In this document: piece by piece, positions 8,563 to 17,262 of the stretch
How positions within the stretch are numbered: position 1 is the first letter of the stretch
Layout: the number at the start of each line of letters is the position of its first letter
From: JAPLHP01 sp963720375
GTDB taxonomy: Bacteria > Chloroflexota > Dehalococcoidia > UBA2247 > RBG-13-53-26
DNA: 64,000 nt
Reading direction: 5' to 3'
Assembly (NCBI GenBank): GCA_963720375.1
Contig: CAVRFM010000008.1
Coordinates: forward strand, 71,161 to 135,160
The notes under the pieces: model-generated
What the model saw: only the letters and a program-made list of their open reading frames with translations
Database searches by the model: none
What the model was told of the DNA's origin: nothing
Made by a program: the position numbers and the translations under genes

Positions 8563-8690
8563 ATGATCGGACTCTCCCGTGGGGCTTTATCAGGGTCGTT
8601 CTCCCAGCTATCACCATGATAAGTGGGCTTGCTATTAGTGTGGCCTTGCCCTACTATTGGTGGGGCAAAAATTACATGCGCCAATATTAA
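8559..8690 (+). CDS. 43-residue single-pass membrane peptide, coupled to the PI-synthase gene
   Basis: A short gene starting at an ATG that overlaps the upstream stop codon as ATGA, a classic translational-coupling arrangement. The product has a polar start (MNDRTLPWG), one hydrophobic helix (about residues 11-33) and an aromatic, basic end with PYYWWGKNYMRQY. I do not recognise it. The overlap and an AAGGGAAAGG site upstream support real translation. It could be a small regulator or subunit of the lipid-synthesis enzymes at the membrane, which is inference. Confidence 0.6.
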   Translation: MNDRTLPWGFIRVVLPAITMISGLAISVALPYYWWGKNYMRQY

Positions 8691-8739
8691 GCTCGCACGT
8701 TTTAATGCTATTGAGGATTACCCCGATTTTTGAGGTTGC

Positions 8740-10023
8740 ATGCCAGTAATTGCTGTTATAGGAGCCCTATGGGGGGACGAAGGGAAGGGCAAGATTGTTG
8801 ACCTGCTTGCTGAGAAAGCAGGTATGGTGGTTCGTTTCTCCGGTGGGCCGAACGCAGGACACACCGTACACAATCCTTACGGCAAGTTCAGCCTCCATTT
8901 AATTCCATCGGGTATCTTCTATCCCCATGCAACCTGCCTTATCGGCAATGGTGTAGTGGTCTCCCCGGCTGTGCTCCTTGGCGAACTGGAGCAACTCTGG
9001 GGAAAAGGAATAGACACCTCAAGGCTGTTCATCAGCACCCGCGCCCACCTTATCATGCCATACCACGTTCTTTTGGATAAGCTGGAGGAGGAGGCAAAAG
9101 GTGCCAAGGCACTGGGCACCACCCGCAGCGGTGTGGGCCCAGCCTATGCGGATAAGGTCGCCCGCCTGGGGATTCGAATCGGAGACCTCGCCGACAGAGA
9201 AGGGTTGCTCCATAGACTCCGTCCTGTTCTCGAACAGAAGAACCTGATCCTGACCAAGGTGTACGAAGTCCCTCCGCTCTCCCTCGAGGAGATCTACGGT
9301 CAGTACTGCCAATATGCGGAGCGCTTGGCTCCCTTTATCTGTGAAACTGAGCCGATGGTCAGACAAGCCGTGGAAAGAGGCGATCTGATATTACTGGAGG
9401 GAGCGCAGGGCACTCTCCTCGACGTTGACTTTGGCACCTATCCCTACGTTACCTCTTCTTCAGTTTCAGCTGCGGCAGCTTTTGCAGGGTTAGGGCTAAG
9501 CCCAACCAGAATCGACTACATTCTGGGCGTCACGAAATCCTATACCACCAGGGTAGGCGCAGGCCCCATGCCTACGGAGCTTCTGGGTGAGACTGGAGAT
9601 CTAATTCGAGAAATAGCTCAGGAATATGGGGCAACAACAGGGCGACCGCGCCGTTGTGGCTGGTTTGATGCAGTCGCCGCCCGCTACAGCACCTTGCTTA
9701 ACGGCTTCAGCGGAATTGCCCTTACTCGCCTTGATGTCCTGGACACTTTTGCCTCTATCAAGATATGCATCGGTTACAAGGTGGATGGTCAGACTATCAA
9801 TCAATTCCCCAGTAGCTCACTACTACTCGAAAGATGCCAACCGGTGTATGAGGAGGTGCCTGGCTGGCAATCCCGAACAGCCCACCTGCGCCGTTTCGGA
9901 GATCTGCCACCACTGGCTCAATCCTACGTAAGAAAGCTGGAGAATCTTGTCGGTTGCCCCATCGATATCATCTCCGTTGGCCCCCAGCGCGAAGAAACCA
10001 TTATAGTAAGACCCATCCCGTAA
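8740..10023 (+). CDS. purA: Adenylosuccinate synthetase
   Basis: Catalyses GTP-dependent joining of IMP and aspartate, the first committed step to AMP. At 427 residues it is full length. Signature segments are GALWGDEGKGKIVD at residues 6-19 (GTP P-loop with catalytic Asp and Lys), GPNAGHTV near 38 and GTTRSGVGPAY near 126. The ATG follows a GAGG four bases upstream. It pairs functionally with purB, purD, purE and guaA elsewhere in the window. It stands alone between the lipid operon and ruvB. Confidence 0.97.
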   Translation: MPVIAVIGALWGDEGKGKIVDLLAEKAGMVVRFSGGPNAGHTVHNPYGKFSLHLIPSGIFYPHATCLIGNGVVVSPAVLLGELEQLWGKGIDTSRLFISTRAHLIMPYHVLLDKLEEEAKGAKALGTTRSGVGPAYADKVARLGIRIGDLADREGLLHRLRPVLEQKNLILTKVYEVPPLSLEEIYGQYCQYAERLAPFICETEPMVRQAVERGDLILLEGAQGTLLDVDFGTYPYVTSSSVSAAAAFAGLGLSPTRIDYILGVTKSYTTRVGAGPMPTELLGETGDLIREIAQEYGATTGRPRRCGWFDAVAARYSTLLNGFSGIALTRLDVLDTFASIKICIGYKVDGQTINQFPSSSLLLERCQPVYEEVPGWQSRTAHLRRFGDLPPLAQSYVRKLENLVGCPIDIISVGPQREETIIVRPIP

Positions 10024-10128
10024 AAGTCGCCCCTGGAACATTGAATTCCATCATCTAAAAATGAATCCTGACCAGTTACGATCATGAGTATCTCATACCG
10101 CAAAAAGATGTATTCCTCAAAAACAGGT

Positions 10129-10134
10129 TATAAT
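10129..10134 (+). promoter_or_regulatory. Putative -10 box of the ruvB promoter
   Basis: A perfect TATAAT 20 bases before the ruvB start, in a 131-base intergenic region. No convincing -35 hexamer is seen at the usual distance. If used, the leader would be only about 14 bases. Confidence 0.4.
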
Positions 10135-10154
10135 ACTCACCGAAAACAGACGTT

Positions 10155-11177
10155 ATGGAGCGAATAATCTCAGGCAAACCCAGGGAAGATGATATCGCCC
10201 TAGATACCAGCCTCCGTCCCAGACGCCTTGCTGAGTATATAGGGCAGGATAAAGTCAAAGAGAACATCAAGATCGCTATTGCGGCAGCGCAGGCAAGGAA
10301 GGAATCGCTAGACCACATCCTGATCTATGGACCACCGGGCCTGGGCAAGACCACCCTGGCTCATATTATTGCCGCCGAGAAGAGGGCCAGCATCCGGGTC
10401 ACCTCCGGCCCGGCCATAGAGCGCGCCGGGGATCTGGCCGCTATAATAACCAATCTTCACGAAGATGACATCCTATTCATCGACGAGGTCCATCGCCTCC
10501 CCAGGATAGTAGAGGAGGTTCTTTATCCGGCGATGGAGGACTTTGCCCTGGATATTGTCATCGGCAAAGGGCCGGGAGCCAAAAGCCTGCGCCTTCACCT
10601 CCCGCACTTCACTCTTATCGGGGCCACCACGCGCTTCGCCATGCTCAGCCCTCCTTTAAGGGATCGATTCGGTTCCATATATCGACTCGACTTCTATGAT
10701 CAGCAGGCTATGGAGACTATAGTCAAGCGCTCTGCTACTATTCTCAAGATAGAAGCGGATCAAGAAGGGATAAAGGAGATCGCCTGCCGGGCCCGAGGAA
10801 CACCCAGAGTGGCCAATCGGCTGCTCAAAAGGGTGCGGGATTATGCCCAGGTCATGGCAAAAGGAGTGATCACCAAGGAGGTAGCAGTCAAGGCACTGGC
10901 CAAACTGGACGTGGACAATATCGGGCTGGACGAAATAGACCGCAAGGTGCTGCGGACTATCATCGAGAAGTTCGACGGCGGCCCTGTAGGACTGGAGACA
11001 ATCGCCGCCTCTATCAGCGAGGAAGCAGATACGATTATGGATGTCTACGAACCCTATCTGCTGCAACTGGGTTTTCTGGAACGAACACCGCGGGGCAGGG
11101 TAGCCACGCGCCTGGCCCACAAACACCTGGGCCTACCCTACACGAGAGGGCAATCACCACAGGCAGAGTTATTCTAA
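10155..11177 (+). CDS. ruvB: Holliday junction branch-migration helicase RuvB
   Basis: Hexameric AAA+ motor that drives branch migration with RuvA. It has 340 residues, the usual length. The Walker A motif GPPGLGKTT lies near residue 58, Walker B is FIDEVHRL near 109, and the sensor and arginine-finger region includes GATTRFAMLSPPLRDRFG. The C-terminal winged helix contains GPVGLETIA and ends TRGQSPQAELF. RuvA and RuvC are not in this window. queH follows 11 bases after the stop, so they are probably cotranscribed. Confidence 0.97.
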   Translation: MERIISGKPREDDIALDTSLRPRRLAEYIGQDKVKENIKIAIAAAQARKESLDHILIYGPPGLGKTTLAHIIAAEKRASIRVTSGPAIERAGDLAAIITNLHEDDILFIDEVHRLPRIVEEVLYPAMEDFALDIVIGKGPGAKSLRLHLPHFTLIGATTRFAMLSPPLRDRFGSIYRLDFYDQQAMETIVKRSATILKIEADQEGIKEIACRARGTPRVANRLLKRVRDYAQVMAKGVITKEVAVKALAKLDVDNIGLDEIDRKVLRTIIEKFDGGPVGLETIAASISEEADTIMDVYEPYLLQLGFLERTPRGRVATRLAHKHLGLPYTRGQSPQAELF

Positions 11178-11188
11178 GGACTAAGACC

Positions 11189-11737
11189 ATGACTTCATTG
11201 CTTCTCCACACCTGCTGTGCACCCTGCGCCACCGGCTGTCTTGAACACTGGCAGCAGAAGGGGTTAGAGGTCACCTCTTTCTGGTATAACCCCAATATAC
11301 ATCCCTTCACCGAGCATCAGCGGCGGTTGCAGACCCTGCAGGAATTTTCACAGAAAACGAATATTCCCTTGATCATCTCCGAAGGCTATGACATCATCGA
11401 GTACTTCAGAGCCGTAGTGGAGCACGAAAGAGAACGCTGCAGATACTGCTTCCGGCTCCGCCTTTCTTTCACAGCTTCAATAGCCAAGCTGAAGGGCTAC
11501 CAGGCTTTCAGCACTACGCTACTCATCAGTCCATACCAAAACCAGCAGATTCTAAAGGAAGTGGGAAATGAGATCGCCCAAAAAGAGGGAGTCGAGTTCA
11601 TCTGTGAGGACTTGAGACCCTGTTATAGTGAAAGCCGCAGGATAAGCAAGGAGCTCGACCTGTACAGACAGAAATATTGCGGCTGCGTCTACAGTGAATG
11701 GGAACGGTTCAGCAAGACGAAAATAGACAGGGATTAG
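11189..11737 (+). CDS. queH: Epoxyqueuosine reductase QueH
   Basis: A 182-residue QueH-type (formerly DUF208) epoxyqueuosine reductase, which performs the last step of queuosine synthesis in tRNA as a non-homologous replacement for QueG. The metal-binding cysteines are visible: CCAPC at residues 9-13, a Cys pair in RCRYC near 76, and CGC near the end. The N-terminal strand LLHTCCAPCATG is diagnostic. An AAGGA lies about eight bases before the ATG. A YhhQ-type queuosine-precursor transporter at 36547-37248 fits a salvage strategy. Confidence 0.93.
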   Translation: MTSLLLHTCCAPCATGCLEHWQQKGLEVTSFWYNPNIHPFTEHQRRLQTLQEFSQKTNIPLIISEGYDIIEYFRAVVEHERERCRYCFRLRLSFTASIAKLKGYQAFSTTLLISPYQNQQILKEVGNEIAQKEGVEFICEDLRPCYSESRRISKELDLYRQKYCGCVYSEWERFSKTKIDRD

Positions 11738-11821
11738 CGATTAATTAAAATCAGCACGACAGTAGCCAGATCGCTTCGGAATGCGCAGAGACACATAAAG
11801 CTGGGGCCGATCGGCGGCGCT

Positions 11822-12649
11822 TCACTGTGGCCATCCCAGCCAGTTAAACGCACCCACCATACTCAGACCCACAAATAACATCACCACAGAAAAAGCAATC
11901 CTCAGTATGTCCCCCTTGAGCCTGTGCGCCATCCATGCACCAACCTGCGTCATGACTATACTGGTCGTTGCCAGGCAGATCCATGCAGGAAAATTGAAAT
12001 AGCCTACGGACTGAGCCGGCAGTCCGGATACACCCAACCCGTTCAACATATAACTCAATGCTCCTGCACCACTGCTGAACAACATCACTGCCGTCGAGGT
12101 GCCCACGGCACGATGCATCCTGAACTTGAGTGCTATTGTCATCACAGGAATCATTATTATCCCACCGCCAATTCCAAGGAGCCCGCTGACCACTCCTAAC
12201 AGAAAACCGCAACAAGCCCAAACCAGAGGATTCATATCCGGATCCTTCTCAGCGTCCGATAACTTCGATGTGAACAGCCTCACGCTGGCAAGAATGACCA
12301 CCGCCCCAAAAACAACCTTTATCACGCTCCCGCTGATGAACCGCGAAGTCAGTGTTGCGCCTAATACTGACCCTGCCGCTGCCGCGATACCAAGAACAAT
12401 AGCTGCCTTCCACCAGACTGCTCCCCTTCGATGGTGGGCCCATGAACTAAACACAGCCGTGGGAAATATAACCAATAGACTGGTGCCAAAGGCCAGTTTC
12501 ACTGCTGCATCGGTAGGAATGTCCATACCGGTGAATACAGCCACCATCACCGGAACCATGATGAAAGCACCGCCAACGCCCAAGAGCCCCTGGCCCAGGC
12601 CTACCACCACACCAGTTACAAGCAATGTGACAACAACACCAGGTTCCAA
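11822..12649 (-). CDS. TauE/SafE-family membrane permease
   Basis: A 275-residue polytopic protein with about eight membrane helices and the two-fold internal repeat of the TauE/SafE family. The G-rich repeats GQGLLGVGGAFIMVPVM near the start and SGLLGIGGGIIMIPVM near residue 160 mark the two halves. Relatives export sulfite, sulfoacetate or other small anions, but the substrate here is unknown. The start is a TTG at 12649 with a GAGG six bases upstream. It is convergent with queH and has no obvious sulfur-metabolism partner. Confidence 0.88.
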   Translation of the reverse strand: MEPGVVVTLLVTGVVVGLGQGLLGVGGAFIMVPVMVAVFTGMDIPTDAAVKLAFGTSLLVIFPTAVFSSWAHHRRGAVWWKAAIVLGIAAAAGSVLGATLTSRFISGSVIKVVFGAVVILASVRLFTSKLSDAEKDPDMNPLVWACCGFLLGVVSGLLGIGGGIIMIPVMTIALKFRMHRAVGTSTAVMLFSSGAGALSYMLNGLGVSGLPAQSVGYFNFPAWICLATTSIVMTQVGAWMAHRLKGDILRIAFSVVMLFVGLSMVGAFNWLGWPQ

Positions 12650-12796
12650 AGCTGTCCTCTAGTCAACCACCACTGAAGTAAACTCGTATTTCGATACGCC
12701 TGCAATGCATTGGGTTAACTATAAAAGAGAGAGGATTTTGAAAACGATGCCGCTACGATATCAGAGCAGAACGGCCGGAGTCACCACAAGTCCCAA

Positions 12797-13744
12797 CTAT
12801 TTCTTCCTGAGAACCGTAGCCTTGACTGCCTTCTCGATCTCAGCCGCAGTCAAGCCATAGCGCTGCAGCAGTTCATCAGGGGTTCCTGATTTGGCAAAGA
12901 CATCCTTGATAGCTACAAAAGCCATGGGCACGGCCCGGTGCTGGACCACGACCTGAGCTACCCTGCTCCCCAACCCCCCATGTTCCAGGTGCTCCTCAGC
13001 CGTAACGATAGCCCCGGTCTCATTAGCCGCCAGAACAATAGCCTCAATATCTAAAGGCTTGATGGTGGACATATTCAATACCCGGCAGTCAATACCCTGT
13101 TGTGAGAGGTTCTCTGCTGCCTCCAGAGCCCTGGCAACCATTAGTCCACAAGCAATAATGGTCGCATCGATGCCCTGTCTCAAAGTCGCCGCTTTGCCCA
13201 CTACAAACCGGTAGTCATCGCCCAAAATAAGAGGAATCTTAGGACGACCTAAACGTACATAGAAAGGCCCCGGGGTGGCCGCAGCCACGCGAATTACCTG
13301 AGCAGTCTCAATAGCATCTGCAGGAACAACAACCGTGAATCCGGGCAGAGAGCAGGCAAGAGCCAGGTCTTCAATCGAGTGATGAGACAAGCCATCCTCT
13401 CCTACACTGATACCGCCATGAGTAGCCACTACCTTGACATCAAGGCGGGGTTGCGCCACAGACATACGCAGTTGGTCATAGCAGCGGCCGGTGGCAAACA
13501 CAGCAAAGGTACTGGCGAAGGCAATCTTACCCGAAGCAGCCAACCCGGCGGCAATGCCTATCATATTCTGCTCGGCAATACCGCAATCAAAGAAACGGTG
13601 AGGAAATTCTCTGGCGAAGAACTGGGTCATGGTCGACTTCGAGAGATCAGCATCAAGAACAACGATGTCCGGGTTCTCTTTGCCTAAGGTCACCAAAGTC
13701 TTGCCGTAGACTTCTCTGGTAGAGGACTGTTCCCTGACTTTCAC
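12797..13744 (-). CDS. Transketolase, C-terminal (pyrimidine-binding) subunit
   Basis: A 315-residue half of a split transketolase, carrying the pyrimidine-binding and C-terminal domains. The conserved glutamate is in DCGIAEQNMIGIAAG near residue 59. It acts with the adjacent thiamine-diphosphate subunit to move two-carbon units in the pentose phosphate pathway. A 1-deoxyxylulose-5-phosphate synthase-like role is less likely from the sequence. The GTG start lies one base after the stop of the upstream subunit, showing coupled translation. Confidence 0.92.
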   Translation of the reverse strand: MKVREQSSTREVYGKTLVTLGKENPDIVVLDADLSKSTMTQFFAREFPHRFFDCGIAEQNMIGIAAGLAASGKIAFASTFAVFATGRCYDQLRMSVAQPRLDVKVVATHGGISVGEDGLSHHSIEDLALACSLPGFTVVVPADAIETAQVIRVAAATPGPFYVRLGRPKIPLILGDDYRFVVGKAATLRQGIDATIIACGLMVARALEAAENLSQQGIDCRVLNMSTIKPLDIEAIVLAANETGAIVTAEEHLEHGGLGSRVAQVVVQHRAVPMAFVAIKDVFAKSGTPDELLQRYGLTAAEIEKAVKATVLRKK

Positions 13745-13745
13745 T

Positions 13746-14669
13746 CTACGCCAATTCCTTCAGCGCTCTCTCTGCTTCCTCCGGCGTGGGGGCCTTGCCA
13801 TGAAATTCCACTTTGTTCTCCATGAAGCTTACCCCCTTGCCCTTAATAGTATGGGCGATAATCGCCGTGGGCTGCCCCTTCACCTTTTCTGCCTGCGCAA
13901 AAGCAGCCAGGATCTGGGCCAGGTCATGACCATTCACTTCAATAACATACCAGCCAAAGGCACGCCATTTATCGGGAAGGGGCTCAAGGTTCATCACCTG
14001 CCGGTTCCAGCCGTCGATCTGCAGTTCATTATGGTCAATAATAGCCACCAGGTTATCCATCTTGAAATGGGCTGCGGCCATCGCCGCCTCCCAGACCTGC
14101 CCCTCGTCACATTCCCCGTCACCCAGAAGGACATATACCCGATAGGTTTGAGAGTTGAGGCGGGCAGCCAGGGCAGCACCGATACCAAAGGACAGCCCCT
14201 GGCCCAGGGAACCACAAGTCATCTCTACTCCGGGCGTGCAAGTCTTATCCGGATGGCCCTGAAGCCTGCTATCCAGTTTTCTCAGAGTGCACAGCTCTCC
14301 TACAGGCAGATACCCGGTTTCAGCGAGAGCGGCATATAGCAAGGGCGCAGCATGCGCCTTGCTCAGAATGAACCGGTCACGATCAGCCCAATGGGGCTCC
14401 GAAGGTCGATGGCATAACACACGGAAGAAAAGAGCAGTGACAATTTCTACGGATGAAAGCGAGCCACCCGGGTGGCCACTGCCTGCTGCAGCTATCATAG
14501 TAATGATATGACGGCGCAGAGTTTTGGCTATTGCCTCAAGGTCCTGATACGTGGTCTGGTCTTTGCTCACAGAGGAGACGGCCTCAGCCGAACTACCGGC
14601 TACCGAAGCAGAGCGACCGCCTTTTGGAATTTCTTGCCCAGCCGTTGCCAGAATTACCTCGCGTAGCAA
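13746..14669 (-). CDS. Transketolase, N-terminal (ThDP-binding) subunit
   Basis: A subunit of up to 307 residues binding thiamine diphosphate. Diagnostic parts are AAAGSGHPGGSLSSVEI near residue 61 and the metal/ThDP motif GDGECDEGQVWEA near 183 (GDG...N-type motif with D instead of N, then IIDHNELQIDG). About 40 N-terminal residues before LEAIAKTLRRH are poorly conserved. The true start is uncertain: TTG at 14669, or a GTG about 34 codons later. It is the first gene of the pair, with the C-terminal subunit directly behind. Confidence 0.9.
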   Translation of the reverse strand: MLREVILATAGQEIPKGGRSASVAGSSAEAVSSVSKDQTTYQDLEAIAKTLRRHIITMIAAAGSGHPGGSLSSVEIVTALFFRVLCHRPSEPHWADRDRFILSKAHAAPLLYAALAETGYLPVGELCTLRKLDSRLQGHPDKTCTPGVEMTCGSLGQGLSFGIGAALAARLNSQTYRVYVLLGDGECDEGQVWEAAMAAAHFKMDNLVAIIDHNELQIDGWNRQVMNLEPLPDKWRAFGWYVIEVNGHDLAQILAAFAQAEKVKGQPTAIIAHTIKGKGVSFMENKVEFHGKAPTPEEAERALKELA

Positions 14670-14773
14670 TTATACCTTAACCACTGATCGAGAGACAATA
14701 GAAGCACAATGCGGCTGACATGTCCCCTCTTCAATGTGGTAAAATTAAAGTCTGCTGCAAGAAAAAGACATTT

Positions 14774-15466
14774 ATGGGTTACACTATACGCCGCATGGCA
14801 GTTGAGGATATCTCCCAGGTAAGTGAGATTGATCGGGAAGCCTTCCCTACCGAGTGGCCTCCACCTTCTTTCAAGAGAGAACTCAATAACCCCTTGATCC
14901 GCTACCTGATTGCCCTGGATGACTCTGTCACCCCATCCGGCAGCACTGAAGTCACTGAGCACAAGACCAACGGAACATGGGGACGCTTATTGTCCAGAGT
15001 GCGCCATCTTCTAGCCAAAGGGCATCTCTCCAACAACGTGAGCATCCCTCCGGACAGAAAGAACATCGTTGGCTATGCCACCATCTGGCTTATGGTGGAC
15101 GAAGCTCACCTGACCTCCATCGCAGTGCGGAAAACGCACCGCCGGCAGGGTATCGGCGAGATGCTGCTCATCTCCATTATCAAATTGGCGGTGCAAATGA
15201 AGGCCGAGGTAGTCACCCTAGAGACAAGGGTCTCCAATGTGGAAGCCCAGGCACTTTATGACAAGTATGGCTTTAACAGGGTGGGGCTACGCCGCCGCTA
15301 TTACACGGACAATAGCGAAGATGCCGTCATCATGACCACTGATAAGATAAGTTCCCCCTCGTATCAGACGAGGTTTCAAAAACTGGAACGGAACTATATC
15401 GAAAGATACGGGGCAGCGGCCAATCTCCCCATTCCCCCACTCGGCCAGCAGACAGCCTGGCCATAG
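14774..15466 (+). CDS. GNAT acetyltransferase, RimI-like
   Basis: A GNAT-fold N-acetyltransferase of about 230 residues, similar to ribosomal-protein alanine acetyltransferase RimI. The acetyl-CoA loop is RRQGIGEMLL near residue 119, preceded by LTSIAVRKTH and followed by LETRVSNVEAQALYDKYGF. An insertion of about 35 residues between the first and second strands, and a C-terminal tail of about 50 residues, make it longer than classical RimI (about 150). The Met at 14774 is preferred because it begins the conserved first strand; an ATG at 14720 would add 18 residues. Its target is unknown. Confidence 0.82.
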   Translation: MGYTIRRMAVEDISQVSEIDREAFPTEWPPPSFKRELNNPLIRYLIALDDSVTPSGSTEVTEHKTNGTWGRLLSRVRHLLAKGHLSNNVSIPPDRKNIVGYATIWLMVDEAHLTSIAVRKTHRRQGIGEMLLISIIKLAVQMKAEVVTLETRVSNVEAQALYDKYGFNRVGLRRRYYTDNSEDAVIMTTDKISSPSYQTRFQKLERNYIERYGAAANLPIPPLGQQTAWP

Positions 15467-15492
15467 CCGACCCGTCCGCAGCCTCCTCCCCT

Positions 15493-15771
15493 CTACCCGT
15501 ACTCGTAGGATACCCCAAAGTGTCCTCTGGGGTAGGACCACTCTATAGCCTCCCGACTACAGGAGATATGACAGCTCCCGCATTCGAGGCAGCCCTCATG
15601 GTTGAAGCTGATCTTGCCCTCCCGCGCCTTAAAGCATTCCGCAGGACAGACATAGAGACAACTTTGCCGCTCGCACTGGCGGCAGATCTCCTCTTTCAGG
15701 CGAATATGGGGTTCCGTGTCAACTTCGTATGTGTTGAGTGCCAGCCTTTGCTCCATGGTCATCGAACTCAT
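15493..15771 (-). CDS. fixX: Ferredoxin-like protein FixX
   Basis: A 92-residue FixX-type ferredoxin. Cysteines occur as CRQCERQSCLYVCP and CLECGSCHISC, and the protein ends WSYPRGHFGVSYEYG, a typical FixX tail. The ATG at 15771 overlaps the fixC stop as ATGA, which fixes the start and shows coupling. In the FixABCX complex FixX passes electrons between the flavoprotein and quinone. FixA and FixB (ETF subunits) are not next to it here. Confidence 0.92.
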   Translation of the reverse strand: MSSMTMEQRLALNTYEVDTEPHIRLKEEICRQCERQSCLYVCPAECFKAREGKISFNHEGCLECGSCHISCSREAIEWSYPRGHFGVSYEYG

Positions 15772-17057
15772 ATCGTTCTCCTGGCCGCCATGCCGTCCCG
15801 AAGCAACTGCCAGAGAGAGACCTTCCCCTTCATCTCTTCCCGGGCCAACTGCCACACGGTCTTCTTCGGTTTCCCATCAACCATGAATATCTTCTCTGCC
15901 AGACTGCAGGCCAGGCCGGGATAGAGACTGTAGAGGCGCTGATTCTCCAGGAAGTCGGCAGACTGTTCAAATTTCTTCAAGTCCCGGAGGACAAAACTCT
16001 CCGCCAGCAGCTTTTCATACTGAGAGAGTGTCTCTTTGCTGAAATCACCTTTTGCTTTGGCCCGCTTCACCGTCTCCGCCGCGGCTATCCCTGAGGCCAG
16101 GGCAAAATTCAGCCCTTCCAACGCCCTGCCTGTCGCCAGCACCAGAGCCGCCGCATCGCCAGTCACCAGCAGACCATCCGTATACAAACGAGGCACCATC
16201 CTCAGGCCGCCGGCAGGTACCAGATGAGCAGAATACTCCACCGTGGTGCCACCTTTGATCAACTCCCTGACCGCCGGGTGTGTCTTGAAACCCTCCAGAA
16301 GCTCCACGCTCTTGAGATTGTTCTCAATGAGCGCCTGCAACTGCACCACCACACCCAGAGAAAGGCTCTCCTTGTTGGTGTAGAGAAAACCACCACCATG
16401 AACACCCCTGGTGCAAAAACCCAGGAAGTGCATCGCGGCACCATCATCGCCAGCCACATTGAATCGCTCTTCTATAACCTCCCGCCGCATCTTGATGACT
16501 TCCTTCACTCCCTGATTGACGTTCTCAGGGGAGAGCTTCACTCCCAGGCCAGCCTTCCCGGCCATAACGGAGTTAACCCCATCAGCCGCAATGACCACCT
16601 CCGCAGGTATCCTATCCCCGCCAGCCACTATCCCCACCACCCGCTGCCCGTCCCGGAGGAGGTCATCAACCCGAACTCCTGTAATCACCACCCCTCCCGC
16701 CTGCTCCACCTTATCGGCAAACCAGCGGTCAAATCTGGCCCGGAGCACCGTGAAACCGTCATAGAGAGGCTGGTCAAGCCCTGCCGAGTTGAAGTCAATG
16801 GATACGGATGTCTTCTCAGAGAGGAAGGTAATTACATGGCGGCTGACATGCCGCTCAACCGGCGCTTCCTTCCAGAATTCGGGGATCAAATCATGGAGAA
16901 CCGGCCCATAGAGCACACCGCCGGTCATATTCTTCACCCCGGCGAATCTGCCCCTTTCCACCAGAAGAACCGCCAAACCTCCCTTTGCCAGGGTATAGGC
17001 AGCAGCACAGCCGGCCGGGCCGCCTCCCACTACGATGGCGTCAAATCTCTCCTTCAT
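15768..17057 (-). CDS. fixC: FixC-type electron-transfer flavoprotein:quinone oxidoreductase
   Basis: A 429-residue FAD flavoprotein of the FixC/ETF-QO family. The N-terminal FAD motif is VVGGGPAGCAAAYTLAKGG, followed by ERGRFAGVKNMTGG. A second FAD-contacting region is GLLVTGDAAALV near residue 288. It would move electrons from ETF, filled by acyl-CoA dehydrogenases, to quinone, together with FixX encoded downstream with a 4-base overlap. The enoyl-CoA hydratase at 32136 is consistent with beta-oxidation in this organism. Electron bifurcation would need FixAB, absent from the window. Confidence 0.92.
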   Translation of the reverse strand: MKERFDAIVVGGGPAGCAAAYTLAKGGLAVLLVERGRFAGVKNMTGGVLYGPVLHDLIPEFWKEAPVERHVSRHVITFLSEKTSVSIDFNSAGLDQPLYDGFTVLRARFDRWFADKVEQAGGVVITGVRVDDLLRDGQRVVGIVAGGDRIPAEVVIAADGVNSVMAGKAGLGVKLSPENVNQGVKEVIKMRREVIEERFNVAGDDGAAMHFLGFCTRGVHGGGFLYTNKESLSLGVVVQLQALIENNLKSVELLEGFKTHPAVRELIKGGTTVEYSAHLVPAGGLRMVPRLYTDGLLVTGDAAALVLATGRALEGLNFALASGIAAAETVKRAKAKGDFSKETLSQYEKLLAESFVLRDLKKFEQSADFLENQRLYSLYPGLACSLAEKIFMVDGKPKKTVWQLAREEMKGKVSLWQLLRDGMAARRTI

Positions 17058-17133
17058 GGCTGATTAAGTATAATAACCGAGTATGCCCGCTGCAAGCCAG
17101 TGAGGCAGTTCAGGAAGCGCCAATAAACTCTGG

Positions 17134-17153
17134 ATTCCCGCTTTCGCGGGAAT
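17134..17153. repeat. Intergenic inverted repeat (hairpin-forming)
   Basis: An 8-bp perfect stem (ATTCCCGC / GCGGGAAT) with a TTTC loop in the fixC-pyrD intergenic region. It resembles a short dispersed intergenic repeat beginning TGGATTCC found in many bacterial genomes. A degenerate relative with TGGATTCC...GGAATGAC lies near 33080-33110. Confidence 0.55.
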
Positions 17154-17169
17154 AACAACGGGCTTTGCA

Positions 17170-17191
17170 GGGGCACGGCATGCCGTGCCCC
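17170..17191. repeat. Perfect 22-bp palindrome, dispersed intergenic repeat
   Basis: Two 11-base arms (GGGGCACGGCA and its complement) with no loop, followed by CTAC. It sits 20 bases after the other hairpin and before pyrD. It is analogous in form to the 20-bp palindrome at 33039-33058, also followed by CCTAC. Both look like small non-coding repeat units rather than terminators. Confidence 0.6.
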
Positions 17192-17262
17192 TACTTGCAG
17201 CCAGTAAGACAAAGCCCTTACAATTACCACACCATGATCGGGATGGTAAGAGAGGTTCACTG

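Noticed and set aside
12099..12662. 187-codon plus-strand frame over the TauE-family gene
   Set aside because: It is antisense to a protein with clear membrane repeats; its own translation is low-complexity without a family signature.
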